The notes beneath the pieces are model-generated. The model was not told where the DNA came from, did not search any database, and worked only from the letters and a program-made list of their open reading frames with translations. A stretch of 64,000 bases of DNA from the NCBI GenBank assembly GCA_963513935.1, contig OY740765.1, forward strand, positions 76,863,718 to 76,927,717. Reading direction: 5' to 3'. The position numbers and the translations under genes are program-made. Below, piece after piece: positions 16,704 through 31,603 of this stretch. The DNA is from Aphrophora alni (taxonomy: Eukaryota; Arthropoda; Insecta; Hemiptera; Aphrophoridae). Position 1 is the stretch's first letter, and each line of letters begins with the position of its first letter.

Positions 16704-19092
16704 TTGCAACGCACCCCCCCCCCCCGGTTGCCGGGCGGCACACTTACGGGCCCTCCGGGGACGCTTGCAAGACCCTACCAAATAAACACCGCGATAATAT
16801 ATAGAGTGATTCCCTCGCAGTTTAATAGTTTTGATAAGGCTCTTGATTCTTATGTCACACAAGAATAATTTATTTTAATCAACTTATGCTAACACAGGAA
16901 ATTTTACTATATTAATATATTCACTTCTTATACTAGCTTACCTTTTTTAAAACTCCAGACTCTTTTTCAAAGGGTGTGCCCTTTGGAGCTCTTTAATTCA
17001 TTAACACCAAAATTTGCTCTTTTTTGAATTTTTAACTTTATACTGGTGAGCACTTACTTTTTCTTCTTTCTAATGTAATGAGTTTCTTTGAATAGGTTAG
17101 TTTTAATTAAAATGTTCAACAGTGAAATTTAACAAATTTATTTAAAAGTCTACAATTAAATTTTTACTGTGAGAAACAATGGATTTCTTTCGAATCACTT
17201 ACAACAATTAATGTCGCCTTTTCTGACAATTTATATTAAATGCTTTCTCTTTTAACAAACTGAAAATCTACTATACTAAACAATTTTAACATTACCTAAA
17301 ACTAACAAATTATATTCTTATTCTAATACACATAAATATGAATCCTATTATTTATTCCTTTCCAATCTGTTACTTGATTGCTTTATTATTGGACTCGAAT
17401 TTTATTGTATTTTATATCTCTTTATTTGAATGAATTTAAAATTGGCTTTATTTTGACTTTACTTTGTCTTTAAAATGTTATTATTTAACTTTATTGAGTT
17501 TAATAATTTTGGACGTAATTCAAGTTTATTAAAAAATATTTTATTTATTAAAAAAGCTTGATTTATGCAGTACCTTGTTTTTGTGAAGTGCACAAGTCCG
17601 CTCGTCCTGATTCTGAGAATGTTAGAGGATCTTGGAGATGTTTTCTGAGAGTTGTCTAGAATATCTCGAAGTCCAGTTCTCGATGAATCTGTTGATGACG
17701 ACAAGTTCTAGAAGAATGTTTGCCGGAGTCCGTAGTGAAGATCTCTTATACTAAGCTGTTGTAGGATGTCACGTTGTCTCCTGCAAGGCCGATCCTTTCT
17801 GTGGGCACCGTTATTAACCTGGCGAAGTACAGAGCGTTGACAATATTTTTTCACGACGATTTCCTGTTCAGACTTGAGTAAAGTTGGTGATCTTTCCTGG
17901 AGCTGCTATTAGAAGACTTCCCTGGAGGTGGTACTAAACGAGACTGTCGAATTAACTTGAAGAAAGTTAACTCGTCGAAATTTAGGCCTTTCAGTGTGGC
18001 CAACCTTCACTGATTATTGTTACTGTTTTATTTCACAAATTAATTAATTTTATTTATTTATTTGCACTACGATGAACTTCCCTTGGCTTATTCTTCTATT
18101 GTTTGTCTATTTTTTTCATTTTTAATTATCTATTTCTATTATTATTTGTTATTATTAGTTTAATTTCTTATGGTGGATTTGTGTTGGGGTTGGTATCTTT
18201 ACCTCTCCATGCGTCTACTGCCTTCTCTGCGCACGACGTTCAAGACAAGTTGATTCCTGAAATTTATAATTTTTTACTTGCGAATTCTTCTTTTCTTCAT
18301 ATATCCCGTTCGCTTCGCTCGATCTTCTTCTGGGTGATTTCATTTTGAAGCCCTTCTTTCCCTGATGATTTTCCATCTTCATTTGTAGCGATACGACGTA
18401 TATTTTTACTTTTACGGAGATTTGAAAATTTCGTAGTTTTTCCAAATTTAGTTTTTCCAATTTTGGAAATTTTGAAAATCTTCTTTTTGTAAGTTGTTCC
18501 TCTGATGCTGAAAGTTCCAAAACTGCTTTCCTCTTCTTCCTCGCTTCTGGGTTTCACAAGTTACGGTACTTTCTGCATTTTTGGTTATTTATTATTTAAT
18601 TACTTTATGGTCTTTTATTAAATTTTGATTTCGAGTCTTATTTATTTCTAGTTTATATTATAGTTATGCGTTGTTATTATTAGATTTTGGAATTTCTTTA
18701 TTTTAAGGGTTTTTTATGTTTTATGACGTTTTATTATGGCTATAACTTTTTTATTATTAATTTGACGAGTTTATTCTCTTATTATTTATTATTAGGTTTT
18801 CCTAGCTCTACACGATTATATCATTTTAATTTAAGTTTTCGGATTTTGATTTTTTTTTTGCATAGAAACATATGGACGTATTCCTGTTCAATCCGGAACG
18901 CTAGATATTTCCTGTCAAGGCGCGTGACCTTGGCTTGGCTAACCTACATATTCCCTTTAACTTTACATGTGTTATTTTATATTTAGAAATGTTTTTGTCA
19001 TTTCTACAATTATTATTTGATTTAATTGAAATTTTGGAATTTAGCTATTTTCCAAAATTGCTCCTTGCAGGCGGTTCAATTAAACCGTTGCA
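16703..19092 (+). mobile_element. Alpha unit, copy 2 (complete, diverged)
   Basis: Starts CTTGCAACGCACCCCCC and ends CGGTTCAATTAAACCGTTGCA. It follows alpha copy 1 along its whole length (2390 versus 2402 bp) with clear divergence. Examples are AAAAAGCTTGATTTATGCAG near 17551, GTTTGCCGGAGTCCGTAGT near 17717, and TTCGCTTCGCTCGATCTTC near 18309. The 64-codon minus-strand frame of copies 1 and 3 is broken here. An ordinary purine/pyrimidine bias is kept: T-rich on the plus strand. Confidence 0.75.
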
Positions 19093-19115
19093 GTGTGTGT
19101 GTGTGTGTGTGTGTG

Positions 19116-19163
<48 letters not shown>

Positions 19164-19218
19164 TGTGTGTGTGTGTGTGTGGGGGGGGGTGTGTGTGTGT
19201 TGTGTGTGTGTGTGTGTT
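19093..19218. repeat. (TG)n tract 4, interrupted, at the orientation switch
   Basis: 126 bp of TG with GTAGG, TATG, a run of nine or ten G near 19181 and a TTG slip. Units to its left are plus-oriented and units to its right are minus-oriented, yet the tract reads TG on the plus strand like all the others. Confidence 0.95.
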
Positions 19219-20033
19219 GAAACGGAATGAGAAAGGCATTCGTCTCATTGAAAATTTAAAGCATTTAAATTGCCACGCTAAACACGATAAAGTGGGAATG
19301 CGATGGTGCAGTGACGTCATGCAAGGCGAAGGTAAATCTTTGCTTGCACAGACAGGAAAGCCAAACTATGGTAGTTCTTATTTTATTTAAAAACTAAAAT
19401 ATTAAGTTAAATAATTATTCAGTAGAGTCAATCGACTAATAATATCAAGAAATAATTTTAAAAGCACCTAAGACAAAAAAGTTATTCAAGAAATTAGGAG
19501 GGCTCAAAAACCTAAAATTTGAAAAAAGGGGAAATTCAAGTTTAAGTTCAAGAAATTTTATTCTCAAGTTTAATTCTTTTCATTTACCATTCTGTTTATT
19601 AACATTGCTTTTTTTAAATATTTCAAGAGTAAGAAATTAATTACTATAACTGTGCTCTGGTAAAATATAATAAATATAAAATTTTGAAGAAATTATTATC
19701 AGAATTCAGGCGCCGATTTCTTCCAAAAGGCACTTCCCCAGAGAAAGAGAGTGTGAAAAGGAAAGTAATAAATTCAGTGAGCGATTAAATAAAATCCAGG
19801 GAATTTTCGATTAATTAAAAAATTGTAAGTTAATGAGAACAAACTCATACTTACAAAAGCCAAGGTTTGCAATAGCTTTGATTGATAAAAGGGTAAAATT
19901 GAGCGACTTGGTCTTGTCCACGATTGTATAGAGACAAGAACTCCTGACGAAGGACGTTCCAAAGCGAGGTTCGAGTCGCGTGGAGTAAGGGGTCGCGGTA
20001 GGGCACGATCTATCGAAGGAGGCGATCGCGGCA
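19219..20033 (-). mobile_element. Beta unit, copy 3 (inverted, internally deleted)
   Basis: Reverse complement of beta. 19219-19600 corresponds to the last ~380 bp of beta, including TGACGTCA at 19312-19319 and the CTCAAAAACCTAAAATTTG passage near 19503. 19610-20033 corresponds to the first ~450 bp, ending in the CTGCCGCG-type terminus read on the minus strand. About 1.75 kb of the middle is missing. The plus strand is A-rich here, mirroring the T-rich plus-oriented copies. Confidence 0.75.
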
Positions 20034-20054
20034 GTGTGTGTGTGTGTGTGTGTG
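20034..20054. repeat. (TG)n tract 5, short
   Basis: About ten TG units between inverted beta copy 3 and inverted alpha copy 3, again TG on the plus strand. Confidence 0.9.
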
Positions 20055-22322
<2,268 letters not shown>

Positions 22323-23299
22323 AAGTGAAACTTAAAGTGCATATACACAAAGTAAACATAAACTATGTAAGTACTGTTGTTTGTAATTTAAAATTTTGTA
22401 AGGTTGATTTCATAACCAAATAACTTAATTAATACTAAAATTAACTTAAATGAAATTAAAGCTAATAAGACCAAATCATGACAATTAAATCTAAAATAAA
22501 CTTAATATCAAGTTGTGTTTGTAACAAATAGTGTGATTTAAAGATTTAAAACTCCTTCACTATAAATTAGCTGATATAAAGATCTTACAATACTTGCCAA
22601 GCAATTTTAAAGGAGCTAGGAAAATACATAATTAAATCAAAATAAAATATAATTTAACACTTGTATAAGTACAAATATTATGAAAATATTTTCATTGTGT
22701 ATAGCAAGTAAGTAATTGTATATTTAGATAATTAAGTAGTTCATTCAAAGAGGAAAATTTTATATAATTAAATGTTGAAAGAGCTATATACATAATAATG
22801 CATAGTTCTAGAAATAAGATTTAAAACATCATTCATAATAAAATAACAAAGCAAATTTTGTAAGATAGATATCATTGTTATTTATATTACTCAATTTATT
22901 TATAAGACGAAACATTGTATAGCCTATCTCAAAAATCTTTTAAATATGTTTTGACAATATATTAATAGCTTTAGACAATTTAATCTCATCTCTGTACTTA
23001 TTTTAACCTATAAGTGTAAAACTCCTCTCATGTAAAAGTGATATTGATTCAAGGAATCAAATCTGGTGGAACCCCCAGATTAAATTAAATTACAAACTAA
23101 ATTAAATTACAACAAAAGGGAATTACCTAAGTGTGACATGGTGTATGCACAGTAGTCTCACGTGAAGGATTCTTATTATGTAAGACTTACTACGTAAGAC
23201 TTATTATGGATATATTGTAAGACTATAGTCTTACAATGTCTTCATTAATAAATATGCATTAACAAAAAACCTATCAACATACATAATTAAAAACATAAT
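22323..23299. other. AT-rich flank of the TG array
   Basis: No gene or repeat family seen apart from the short palindrome at 23214-23237. Confidence 0.5.
23214..23237. repeat. Perfect 24-bp palindrome
   Basis: ATTGTAAGACTA is followed directly by its reverse complement TAGTCTTACAAT. TAAGACTTA-type words recur in the preceding 50 bp. Confidence 0.7.
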
Positions 23300-24270
23300 G
23301 GAAAAAAACTGTCTACTCTTTACATCACATTACTCTAACAGAGTGATTTTCTATAGATTGTGTTCACCCAAACTCATAGGTGTGTATTATTAGAATCTCT
23401 ATTTCAATTATCAGTTCAATATAATGGCAAAATGTCTGCTACTCTTTGTCTCTTTAGACCAAGAATGTAGTGTGCCATGAATCAAATCCACATCTTCTCA
23501 TTGGTCTGAAATGAAATCTACATTCTAGCTAATGGTCCAACAAATTGATAAAGTATCTGCTATGTTCAGTTACTTTATTCCAATACTGTGGTGTTCTATG
23601 AACTCCCTTCTTTCTTAATAAGTGTGTAATAGAATCTACATTAAAGAGTCCAATAATATCATAAAATATCTGTTATGCTTCATGACTTTACTCCAACAAT
23701 ATGGTATAAAATAGATGGACTCCAATATTTTTCTTATTGTAATGTAATGGAATTTATATGCCAAACAGTGGTTCATCAAATTGCTAAAGTGACTAATTGC
23801 TCGTCACTTTAATCCAACACTTTGGTATAATATGGATCGAATCTATTGTTTATTATTGGTAAATAACTGAATCTACATTCCAAACAAATTACCGAATTGT
23901 TTACTATGCTCCGTCATTATACCCCATTAATGTGAAACATGGATCGACTCCATTTCTTTTTTATTGGCAAGTAAACATATCTATATTTTAAACAGTGATC
24001 CAACGAATTGTTAAAATGTCTACTATGCTCCATCACTTTAGCTCAGAACTGTCCTACCAATGGTCCAAAAGAAAAGCAAAATATCTACTCTCCACCATCA
24101 ATTTAACTCAAAACTGTCCTACCAATGGTACAAACAACAGCAAAGTATCTACTCTGCACCATCACTTTAATTCAAAAGTGTCGTAACAATGTTCCAAAAG
24201 AACAGCAAAGTACCTTTCCCCAACCATCATTTTAACTCAAAACTGTCCTACCAATGGTCCACAAGAAAAG
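23300..24270. repeat. ~118-bp satellite changing into a ~60-bp repeat
   Basis: Words such as GAATCTACATTCCAAAC, a CTATGCTCCGTCACTTT-type word and TGGTATAATATGGATCGA recur. The GAATCTACATT word appears near 23391, 23514, 23629, 23750, 23869 and 23967, giving a period of about 98-123 bp. From about 24020 to 24270 the period drops to ~60 bp, with four copies of ACTGTCCTACCAATGGT or variants followed by CAAAAGAAAAGCAAA. The 63-codon frame at 23995-24186 is a by-product of this repeat. Confidence 0.7.
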
Positions 24271-25029
24271 GCATTAAAATTAGGTAAACCTACCAAGAAG
24301 CAAAACTGCTAGAAATAATCTATGATTCAAGTCTTCAAAAGATATCTATGATTTTGTTTGAATTTCATCTCTAACCTAATGTCCTAAAGGGTACCTTTCT
24401 TGCATTAAAAGCTTTGTAATTTGTACAGTCATTCTTGTGAAATCGTGGAATTTGTATTCATCTTTAAAGTTTACTCTTCAAGTTATAATTTCAGAGAGGA
24501 ATGGAACAAAATATTTTGAATAAATATTTAGTATTAATCACACTAGTTAGTAATAATTATAAGGAAAATGACAAAATAATAAAGATAATTACACCTTATT
24601 TATTTTTAAAAATTAATTGGATATCTTTTTAATCCAATATTTAAAAATTATTTATTGTTATTAAAATGTAATTGATCATTTCTTATATACCTGTTTTAAA
24701 TAAATGAAGGCATGGTGATAAACTGACTTCCAAAACTTGTTTCCAAATGTCAATAGGATAAAAATTTTAATTAGTATTTTGGAAGAGTGGAAGTTGATAC
24801 TTCTATCATTTCCTACTCAGAAGTTATACTTTAGCAGTGGCAGTAACATTATACCAGGGCATTAAAATTCAGTACAAGCTGGTGTAGCTTGCAGGATTCA
24901 AGAACATGGTTGTTTCTATTGAACCCTCTAGACAAGTTATTGTAGCCTTATGTCCTATGTCAACCCAACTGTTTCACCACCCTCGCTAAGCCTAAAATAA
25001 TAATGCAGGGGGTAAACATATGATAAACA
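24271..25029. other. AT-rich sequence, nothing recognised
   Basis: No supported feature. Confidence 0.5.
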
Positions 25030-25510
25030 GTTTTCAATCCTCTCTCTTTCTGTCTCCCTTTCCTCTCTCTATATCATCTTGTTATACCTGTGAGTGTGAC
25101 TCACTTTCTTTTTGTGTTATCATTCTCACTCCCTCATTCACAGTTCATCTCTTTAAAACTTTCTTTCTTTGATTAGTTATCCCTATTTCTTCCTCTTTCT
25201 CTGACCATCTCTCTAACCCTCTCGTTTTTTTCTTTATTGTTTTCGCCCCTTTTTGTCTGTCCTCCTGGCTCCCCCTCCCTCCACTTCTCTCATTGTTTCT
25301 TTCTTTATCTCTGTGTGTGTAGTTTTGCTATCCCTCCTTCCTCCTCTCTCTTTGTTTCTTTTTTTACAATACTCTCACTTCCTCTCTCTCTGTACATCTT
25401 GATGTCTTCTCTATTTATTTATTTCTATTTTACTCACACTCTCTCTTTTTTTGCTTTAAATCTTGCTATCTTTCCCTCCTTCTCTCTCTTTCTTTCTTTA
25501 TCAGTATTAC
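25030..25510. repeat. Polypyrimidine-rich tract
   Basis: About 480 bp in which the plus strand is overwhelmingly C and T (CTCTCTCTTTCTGTCTCCC and the like), with few purines. Reading frames through it are Ser/Leu/Phe-rich low complexity and not genes. Confidence 0.75.
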
Positions 25511-26575
25511 AGCTCCAGTTCAGAAAAACAACTCCAGTGCTCTAGAACTATTTCAGAAATTAGAGACAGTAAATCTTATTTGAAGTTGATGAATCAGTGT
25601 AGAAAAAAACTAGTGTGTGTATGTATGAGTGTGTTAAGACGATAACACGTTCCCTCCGCACGTTCTCTACCTTTCAGGATGCTGAATACCGCCTACTCTC
25701 TCTTTAACACTAACCGAGAACATGCCCAAACTTTAACAATGATATATCAAAAGTTCAATAATCAATTCTGCTATCGTTCAAATTTTGACAAACCCCCAAA
25801 TTCAATATTATTATCTCTTGATATTTACAAAACAATAATAAACTCAATCTCAAATGTTTGCCTCTCAGCTTAACTCTTTTCGTATTATTTATTTTTAAAC
25901 ATATAATAATTATAATATATTAGTATTTCCCCCGATCTCGAAGTTGTACCATTTTGGAACAGTTCTCGGGAACAATAGGCTATTACTGTAATAATTGTAA
26001 TTTAGTTGTGAACTTGCAAACTTAGAGCACTTGACCAAAAATTATTTAATTTCTCTCTAGTATATTTTCTTTATTTAAAGAATATAATAAATTCATACAA
26101 TTAATAAAAAAACTTAATTGAAAATGGTTTGATTTGTTAGGGAAATTTTTCTCAAAAACAACGGGTAAGACTTTGATGAAACCAGGCTATGAAGATGTTT
26201 TTTGAAGATTATAATATATCTTCATTTATTACATATAAAATATCATAAATCATATGTTTCTTATATTTTCTTACTTCTATTCCTTCTATTCCTCTATTCA
26301 TTCTTATTCACATATTTAATTTTTTTTCTTAGTAGGCCTACGATGTACAATTTTCTCAAGTTATGTCTTATGCTCAACAGATCAATGTGGATAATACAGA
26401 TTTTCAAATAATTTAAAAATATATTTTTTATATTTTACTTTAATTTAGATACTTCTTTGAAAAACGAATCCACACAAAATTATTGAATTTTCCCCAAGAG
26501 CATTACAGACTTATTTATTTATTTTTTTTTAATTGCAAAAATCTAAAAACTATATATACATCTGAAGTAGTGTGT
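25511..26575. other. AT-rich sequence, nothing recognised
   Basis: Short frames at 25679-25873 and 26202-26411 resemble no protein I know; I do not call them. Confidence 0.45.
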
Positions 26576-26579
26576 CTTT

Positions 26580-27365
26580 GTAGGTCTCTCTGGGAATTCA
26601 CACTGACGTCAAATTGACGTCATCAAGCTGACGTCATGAAAATTATGTCACATCAAGCTAACGTTATGGAAGTGATGTCACATGAAGCTGATGTTATCAA
26701 AGTAATGTCATCAAGCTGACGTTATGTAGTGTCATCAAGGCGACTTCTTCCTGGGAATTATTACGTTATATTATCAAATAAGGTATCGAATATGGATAAG
26801 CGTTTAATATCAATATTAATTATATCTATTTAGTATAAAGAATACTATACGATGTCATAATTATGTATGTCATTATGATGCTATCTCTATTAATTTGTAA
26901 TCGAATTGAGATCACTATTACATGTAGTCATTCTATTTTATTGTTAACGTTAATACATGTTGTCAAAATTACTTAGGGAATACATATAACATCAAGCTGA
27001 CGTTATCAAATGTGACGTCATCAAGCTGATGTTATTGTAGTGTCATTAAGGCGACGTCATGCCGGTAATAATTAGTGTTTTAATATAATATATTAAAATC
27101 CGGTTTAATATAATCTATATATTAAATTAGTGTTTAATATAATCTAAAAAATTAGTGTTTAGATAAGGTATCGAATATGAATAAGTGTTTAATATCAATA
27201 ATATATTATTATAAATATTAACATATGAGGTCATAATTATGTATGTTGTTATGATGTCATTTCTATTAATTTGTAATCGAATTGAGATCACTATTACATG
27301 TAGTCATTCTATTTTATTGTTAACATTAATATATGATGTCAAAATTACGTAGGGAATCTATATAA
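26580..27365. repeat. Two-copy tandem duplication of ~400 bp with TGACGTCA motifs
   Basis: The segment 26740-26990 recurs at 27045-27365, sharing AAGGTATCGAATATG, TCATAATTATGTATGT, TTGTAATCGAATTGAGATCA and GTAGTCATTCTATTTTATTG. Each copy is preceded by a run of short repeats of the type GTCATCAAGCTGACGT. No coding potential seen. Confidence 0.75.
26604..26636. promoter_or_regulatory. Cluster of three TGACGTCA palindromes
   Basis: Exact TGACGTCA sites lie at 26604-26611, 26615-26622 and 26629-26636, with a fourth at 27013-27020 and several one-base variants between. This octamer is the CREB/ATF consensus, but here it also forms part of a simple repeat, so regulatory function is only a possibility. 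A TATATAAG box lies downstream at about 27359. Confidence 0.3.
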
Positions 27366-28239
27366 GCGTTCAACTGTATAAAAAATCGGGAATATCCAGT
27401 CAAAGCGTTGTTAATATTATTGTCGCCTTAAAATCACACGGTTTATAATCGAATAAATAAAGTAAATAAAAACAATAGTGTCCCGTCAATCTGTATGTGC
27501 GACTGATTATAATATTTTTTTTTAATTCAGATATATTATCAAAACTCACTCATTCAATGAAATATCTTTTCCCTATACACCTCCTTTAACGTTATTTTTT
27601 CTCGTGTTTACAGTTGTCAGTATAAGTTAGTATCAATCACAATACAAATGGAACTTATGTTTGTTGTAGTCATTATTTTTCTTTTAATAAATTTGTATTT
27701 ATTGAATCAATGTAACAAACTTGTAGCGTCATTCACAATTTAAAATAAATCTGCAATCATTGATTATCGATCAACCGTCTACCTGCCTCTTGACCCTAAC
27801 ATATTGCTTCCGTCAGGTGGAGAGGTCTGGTGGCCGGTACCGTTAAACATCGTATGACATCTTCTCTCTCTCTCTCTAGCTAGATTAGAATCTTTTCCTG
27901 CAACGCATTCATTCACATTCCTGTCGCTTGAAACATGTAGTCTTGCTAAATTTAATAAAACGTATTTTGGACAGACTTTCTTCAGTGTTGGTTCTAAATC
28001 ACATTTAACATCTCATTCACGATGTAATAAGTGCTTTTCTTTCTTAAGTGTCAGTGATCTTTTGTAAAGTGTAACGATGGGAGTTAGTGAGCTTTTTTCT
28101 GTATAACACAGGGCACATGTTTTTCTTTTTTTGAACTCTCGATAGGAGCCAGATATGTTCAGATTTCACTATACAGTAAAACTATTAATATTTTAAGCTT
28201 TGTTTATTGAAATATGTGTTTCATATTTTCCCTTTGATT
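27366..28239. other. AT-rich sequence downstream of a TATA-like box
   Basis: Contains TCTATATAAGCG at the left edge, AATAAA near 27454 and a (CT)n run at 27861-27878. This could be promoter or LTR-like sequence, but I find no paired copy or gene. Confidence 0.35.
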
Positions 28240-29630
28240 ATTCAATTATTCTTATTGAAGGTTAACAACTTGTAAAAAACTTTCCTTCATTTAAAGGACA
28301 ATTTACAAAAGCTAACTGTAAATTTAAACAGTCAAGTATTAAGTTTTAAACAGTCAAAATATTAAGTATTTAATCATATCAAAACACTAACTGGAACAAT
28401 GTTTTTTCTGAACTAGAATCTTTGTCTTTAGAAATTTTCTAACTGTTGTTACAAGTCTTTTATTTTAAACAAAGATCAAGATATTTATATACTATTCTTA
28501 TTAACATCAAAGAAGGACTTAATTATAATCTTTTCTGGATTTCTGTAATTCTGATAATTTTCCTTTCATTTTGATGAAATAACAAAACATTTTAATAAAA
28601 GAAACTTGTGCTATAACATGTCTAAGTTTGTATAAATCTCTAGTCGACTTGCTTTTTTTACTTTAGCAAAAGCTGGTTCAAGTTTGTTGGAGTTTGTTTG
28701 GAGATTGTGCAAGTCTGTACAGCAAAATTGGAAATCTGTTTGAGACTACTCTACCTAACTATTTCAGACATGCTTAAAACAAAAGACTATTTTTTTTAAA
28801 CTTCACTAAGTGCACTATAAAATTATATTTGTTTAAAAGAAAGGAACTAGAATTGTGAACTTGTTCTTCAGAAATATTTGGAACTGAACTCTGTATGATG
28901 ATATGTCCTTTATTGTTTATATGTAATAATGTGTAACAATTTATAAAATAATTAATATTGGGTGGTGCTGCATGCAAACTTTTCGGCCTTCACGACCCCA
29001 AAGGGGTTACTCTTCAAAATTAATAAAATTAAAAAAAACATTGACGTCAATATTTAAAAAAAAAATTCAATATTTAAAAATTTCAATATTTAATAAATTT
29101 CAATATTTTCTAAATTTCAATATTTTCTAAATTCTTATATTTCATTTTCTTTTAAATTTAAATTTTTCTATATGTAATTTTTTTTTATAAATCAAAATTA
29201 ATTTATATATATATATGTAATATGAATTTGTTCTTTTAAAATGAGAATGGTATAACATCCATTTATTTATAAGATGTGCTTCTATATATGAATATGTATT
29301 TATTTATATGTATGTTTAGACTAAGTTTTGGACAACACCAAACTTGTTAAATAATCTGCCATTTTCACCTTATTGTATATATTCATATGTTTCAGAAAAC
29401 ATAAACTCTTTTTTTTATATAAATTCTTTTCAACAAAACTTTGTAATTTTTTTTTTTAAACAAAACATAATTGTGAATGGTAAAATCTGATCCTCAATAC
29501 TTAAAATTAAATTAAATAAATTTTTGGCTTTATTAATGAAATTTGTCTTTCTTTTTTTTTTTAAACATTGTTACCAGTTGGTTCCACCTTTTAATAATTT
29601 CAGTAGCCTGGTAACAAACTTTTGAAGTGT
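28240..29630. repeat. Dispersed ~1.4-kb repeat, copy 1
   Basis: Collinear with 52915-54310. Shared landmarks in order are TTATTGAAGG...CTTGTAAAA, AACAAAGATC near 28470, a GCAAAAGCTGGTYC word near 28665, GTGCTGCATGCAAA near 28965, and the 29-bp block TTTCGGCCTTCACG...GGGGTTA at 28981-29009, which is identical in both copies. It continues with TGACGTCA at 29042-29049 and, near 29560, TTTAAACATTGTTACCAG-type text. The flanks of the block have diverged much more than the block. No coding frame is conserved between the copies. It may be the 3' part of an unknown retroposon or a non-coding repeat. Confidence 0.7.
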
Positions 29631-31600
29631 ATTTATAGAATTTGTAATCAGTCTTCGTCCAATGTAAAGAGTTTAAGTGATAAATTGTGTTGGTGTAAAA
29701 ACATGTTGAACTTTAGTTATAACAAAATTAATATAGAAGATTATGTGAAATGTAAATTATCGATTACCAATGTTGAAAATAAAATGTAAACGACATTTAG
29801 AAATTGGCCAAAACTTTATCTAATCGTCAATGATATGGTTTAAACAGGTTTTTATTACACTGTAATAACACAGGTGCTCGTGTTACCTGTATACATTAAT
29901 TGTTGGGTAGAAGATGACGACACGAAAACCGAACATAAAAAATAGTCACCTGATTGTATTATTGCAAATTTAAAATGTTAAATTTTAAAATGTTCAATAA
30001 ACTATTTTTGAGCCTTAAAACGATTTCAGCGTTTTTTGTAGTCTACTTCTTGAAATCAACCTTGTGGAAATTTCCATTTAGGATTATTTACGACATGCAT
30101 TTAGCTAACGATGCAATAATTATTGTTTATTTCTTGGTACTGAATTGCAATTAGTGAGTTATTGCACCATTACTTCTTATGTCGGTATTACTTATTTTGA
30201 CTTTAATTATGTTTATATAAAATAGTAGCCTACTGTGTGCAAGATTTGTTCTCTATTAAACTTTGGCTTAACAATCTAAGTAAATTATTGTGTAATTTAC
30301 ATGACCATTGCATCACCTTGCTCGTGTGCAAAACATTTTTAACATCTATAGGTTAAGACATTACAAGTATATAACTAGTTAGTATTTTACTTGCACTTCA
30401 TCTGTTTACCAGCATTACAGTTTTTTGCTTTGGATTTTTCCATCTTGTACCAGTTATTCAACTTCTAGATCTTTATATCTACATTCAGTTTTTCAATTTT
30501 CAGATCTTTGTTTCTTTTTACAATTGATAAAAAAAGATTTTTTAAATTTTGGTATCACAGGTAAAAATATATAAAACTATTTAATGTTTGAGGTGAGTTA
30601 TCTCCTCTCAGTTACAAAATAATTATGAGGTTTTTAATTAACATTTTCGCGTCATTTCACTTTTAAAAGAAATATAAACTTCATAATTTTAAGTTGGACT
30701 TTCCGTCATGAATAAACATAAATTTGTTCAACATGTTTCAGTTATTTAATTTTTTATGAAAATTGTTATGGGAGAATAGTTCTAGGTCGAGTTTTAGTTT
30801 TTTACCGCATTTCTTAATTTTTTTTTCTAGTAGGCTAATGGCATTTGAAATAAGTTCATGAATAAACAAAATTATTCAATATGTTGAATTATTACTTTTT
30901 TTTTAAATTGTTATGTGAGAATACCTCTTAGGACAGGCCTTAAATCACTTTATTGATGTAGATAGATATTATACTATTAATATTGAAATGGAGATTTTTT
31001 TTTTTTCGTTAAAAGAGGTGATTTGAGATTTGGTTCTACTGATAGAAAAAATAAATTTTAAATTTAGTTTGTTATCTCTTTTCTTATTTTTCTAGTAATG
31101 TCATCTTAAATATCTGTTGTTCCTACTTCCCAAGGGGAGCTCGTGCACCTCAACTCTACAGTTGATTGCCCTCCTAAAATAATAACGAGGACAATCCAAA
31201 ATTTGAACGCTCCCTCTGGCAGTGGGGTTAAAGATAGTAAATTAATTAAAGTTATTGTTTTTAGTTTATTAGAATACCTAATATTAATAGGAATGTGTAC
31301 GTTAGAAAAGTTGGAAAGTGTGATAAATGCTTTAAAAATTAATCCGGAAGTTTGTTCCAATCCGGGAATTTTAAATATTTCATTTATTTATTTATTTCAT
31401 TGTGTTTAATGTTATTTCTAGAGATGTCTAATAGTGTTTTATGTCAAATGGAATTATAACATAAAATATTTATGATAAATGACAAGGAAATGATATGCGA
31501 AGAAATTTCTCAAATTTTGGATAGTACTTTAAAAATAAAACTAATAAAAAGAATTTTTTTCAATGGAATCCAAAAATTAAGCAATTACTACAATATCAAA
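29631..31600. other. AT-rich sequence, nothing recognised
   Basis: A more complex stretch at 31106-31409 has overlapping 84- and 88-codon frames on both strands, but neither resembles a protein family I can name. The rest is A/T-rich. Confidence 0.4.
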
Positions 31601-31603
31601 ATA

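Noticed and set aside
25237..25545. 102-codon Ser/Leu/Phe-rich frame that looks like membrane segments
   Set aside because: It is the polypyrimidine tract read in frame, not a protein.
31106..31409. Overlapping 84- and 88-codon frames in a more complex stretch
   Set aside because: No motif, start context or family resemblance, and both strands are open equally; kept only as unassigned sequence.
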